6,965 bases of DNA from positions 1 through 6,965 of the forward strand of contig URNK01000092.1 of the NCBI GenBank assembly GCA_900549195.1, written 5' to 3'. The notes beneath the pieces are model-generated. The model was not told the origin of the DNA. It saw nothing but the letters and a program-made list of their open reading frames with translations, and searched no databases. Below, in pieces: positions 5,926 to 6,965 of the stretch (position 1 is the first letter of the stretch; each line of letters starts with the position of its first letter). Source of the stretch: an uncultured Collinsella sp. (lineage in GTDB: Bacteria; Actinomycetota; Coriobacteriia; Coriobacteriales; Coriobacteriaceae). Both the position numbers and the translations under genes were made by a program.

Positions 5926-6059
5926 GGAGCCCCGGGGAGGGCAAATATATAAGGTCGATCGCGAGTTCCGCACGAGCCGGAGAGCACTTAATGTGCTCTC
6001 CGTGCGAGTCAGGACTGTTCGAGCAGGCGACCTTATATATTTGCCCTCCCCGGGGCTCC
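5926..6059. repeat. Structured element with 32-bp perfect inverted arms and nested hairpins
   Basis: The arms 5926-5957 and 6028-6059 are exact reverse complements over 32 bp. Each has a GC-rich outer half containing CCCCGGGG and an AT-rich inner part with TATATAA. The 70-base spacer folds further. GGAGAGCAC (5979-5987) pairs with GTGCTCTCC (5993-6001) around TTAAT, continued by CGCAC (5969-5973) with GTGCG (6002-6006) across a 5-base bulge. A small hairpin sits at CTGTTCGAGCAG (6015-6026). As RNA this gives a three-way junction on a long stem. There is no open frame of note, no T-run after the arms and no obvious target-site duplication. It may be a MITE-like or REP-like dispersed repeat, a structured RNA or 3'-end stabiliser for the DUF711 transcript, or an invertible segment. 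Confidence 0.9.
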
Positions 6060-6076
6060 TCGCCCGAACCCCTCAG

Positions 6077-6965
6077 CTAGTTCTTGAGCGAGTTCAGCGG
6101 TGCCGGGAAGCGTCCACCACGGTGAGCAAGCACGGTGCCGGCGTTGGGGTTCACCGGCATGATGGGCGCACGGCCGAACAGGCCGCCGTACTCGACGCAG
6201 TCGCCCACGCCCTTGCCGATGGCGGGGATCACGCGGACGGCCGTGGTCTTGTTGTTGATGACGCCGATGGCCATCTCGTCGGCGATGATGCCGGCGATGG
6301 TCTCGACCGGGGTGTCGCCGGGGATGGCGATCATGTCCAGGCCAACGGAGCACACGCAGGTCATGGCCTCGAGCTTCTCGAGCGAAAGCGCGCCGGCTTC
6401 GACGGCGGCGATCATGCCGGCGTCCTCGGACACGGGGATAAAGGCGCCCGAGAGACCGCCCACGCTGGAGCTGGCCATGACGCCGCCCTTCTTGACGGCA
6501 TCGTTGAGCATGGCGAGCGCGCAGGTCGTGCCCGGGCCACCGCAGGTGCCCACGCCGATGATCTCGAGGATGCGCGCGACGGAGTCGCCGATGGCAGGCG
6601 TGGGAGCCAGCGACAGGTCGACAATGCCCTTCTCGACACCCAGACGATGGGCGGCCTCGCGGCTCATGAGCTCGCCGGCGCGGGTGATCTTAAAGGCGGT
6701 CTGCTTAATCTTCTCGGCGACCTCCATCATCGATGCGGAATCGGGCAGTGTCTCCAGGGCTGCGGCCATAACGCCGGGGCCCGAGACACCAACGTTGATG
6801 ACGGCGTCGGCCTCGCCACCGCCGTGGACGGCGCCCGCCATAAACGGGGAGTCCTCGACCATGTTGGCAAAGCAGACAAACTTGGAAGCGCCGACGGAAT
6901 CCTGGTCGGCCGTGAGTTTAGCGGCATCGATGATGGTCTGGGCGGCCATGAGCACGGCGTCCATG
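6077..6965 (-). CDS. PFL/DUF711 (UPF0210) family protein, C-terminal part
   Basis: The last 295 residues of a conserved protein of unknown biochemical role. Full-length members have roughly 450 residues, so about 150 N-terminal residues lie beyond the right edge. The ATG near 6964 is an internal Met, not the start. Recognisable blocks, numbered from that Met: GGPGTTCALAMLNDAVKKGG (141-160), SSSVGGLSGAFIPVSEDAGM (165-184), VCSVGLDMIAIPGDTP (204-219), INNKTTAVRVIPAIGKGVGD (235-254) and EYGGLFGRAPIMPVN (257-271). The family is named for distant resemblance to pyruvate formate-lyase, but I see no glycyl-radical motif in this part. Genes of this family often follow a small ACT-domain gene, which would lie off the window. 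The TAG stop (6079-6077) is 17 bases before the large inverted-repeat element. Strongly C/G-ending codons suggest a well-expressed native gene. Confidence 0.9.
   Translation of the reverse strand, partial: MDAVLMAAQTIIDAAKLTADQDSVGASKFVCFANMVEDSPFMAGAVHGGGEADAVINVGVSGPGVMAAALETLPDSASMMEVAEKIKQTAFKITRAGELMSREAAHRLGVEKGIVDLSLAPTPAIGDSVARILEIIGVGTCGGPGTTCALAMLNDAVKKGGVMASSSVGGLSGAFIPVSEDAGMIAAVEAGALSLEKLEAMTCVCSVGLDMIAIPGDTPVETIAGIIADEMAIGVINNKTTAVRVIPAIGKGVGDCVEYGGLFGRAPIMPVNPNAGTVLAHRGGRFPAPLNSLKN

Larger units (their letters stand above)
5760..6076. other. Intergenic region between the DUF711 gene and the methyltransferase
   Basis: 317 bases with no convincing gene. From right to left on the minus strand: 17 bases after the DUF711 stop, a 134-base inverted-repeat element (5926-6059), a stretch of about 115 bases with a small hairpin (5870-5890) and a weak promoter, then the terminator and ribosome-binding site of the methyltransferase. 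A ten-codon frame (5856-5824) reads MAVWRWIGSF but has no ribosome-binding site. Confidence 0.7.

Noticed and set aside
5926..6059. CRISPR repeat, integron attC or complete insertion sequence
   Set aside because: There are only two arms in inverted orientation, no regular direct repeats, no transposase or integrase, and no obvious target-site duplication.
6033..6353. 106-residue minus-strand frame ending GAPGRANI, and the plus-strand frame 5722-5952 with a similar ending
   Set aside because: Both end in the same residues only because they read the two arms of the inverted repeat. Neither has a ribosome-binding site or motif.

Overview
The window reads as a piece of a draft or metagenome-assembled chromosome from a GC-rich gut actinobacterium of the class Coriobacteriia, most likely Collinsella or a close relative. 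This assignment is inferred from C/G-rich third codon positions, a giant ATPase/BTAD regulator, a Gram-positive-length NagB, and short GC-rich terminators. No 16S or marker comparison was possible. The first 49 bases are not biological. They are an Illumina Nextera i5 adapter, including an index and the 19-bp Tn5 mosaic end, so the contig really begins at base 50.

Layout, left to right: (1) nagB (+, 169-897), glucosamine-6-phosphate deaminase, closed by a strong terminator at 927-956. (2) A 450-base intergenic stretch (898-1347) with two dyads, short direct repeats and no convincing gene. (3) A 998-residue regulator (+, 1348-4344) with an N-terminal MalT/STAND-like P-loop ATPase and a C-terminal SARP-type winged helix plus BTAD. 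(4) A convergent minus-strand cluster: yhbY (4414-4713), whose terminator overlaps the regulator's stop codon, then a class I SAM-dependent methyltransferase (4872-5759, GTG start). (5) A 317-base intergenic region (5760-6076) with an intrinsic terminator directly in front of the methyltransferase ribosome-binding site and a 134-base element with 32-bp perfect inverted arms. (6) The C-terminal 295 residues of a PFL/DUF711 (UPF0210) protein (-, 6077 to the window end).

The genes do not form one pathway. NagB feeds amino sugars into glycolysis, YhbY acts in ribosome assembly, and the regulator's targets are unknown. The most unusual parts are non-coding: the nested inverted-repeat element at 5926-6059, and the attenuator-like terminator that any transcript reaching the methyltransferase from upstream must cross. 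No CRISPR array, tRNA, rRNA, transposase or phage gene was seen.
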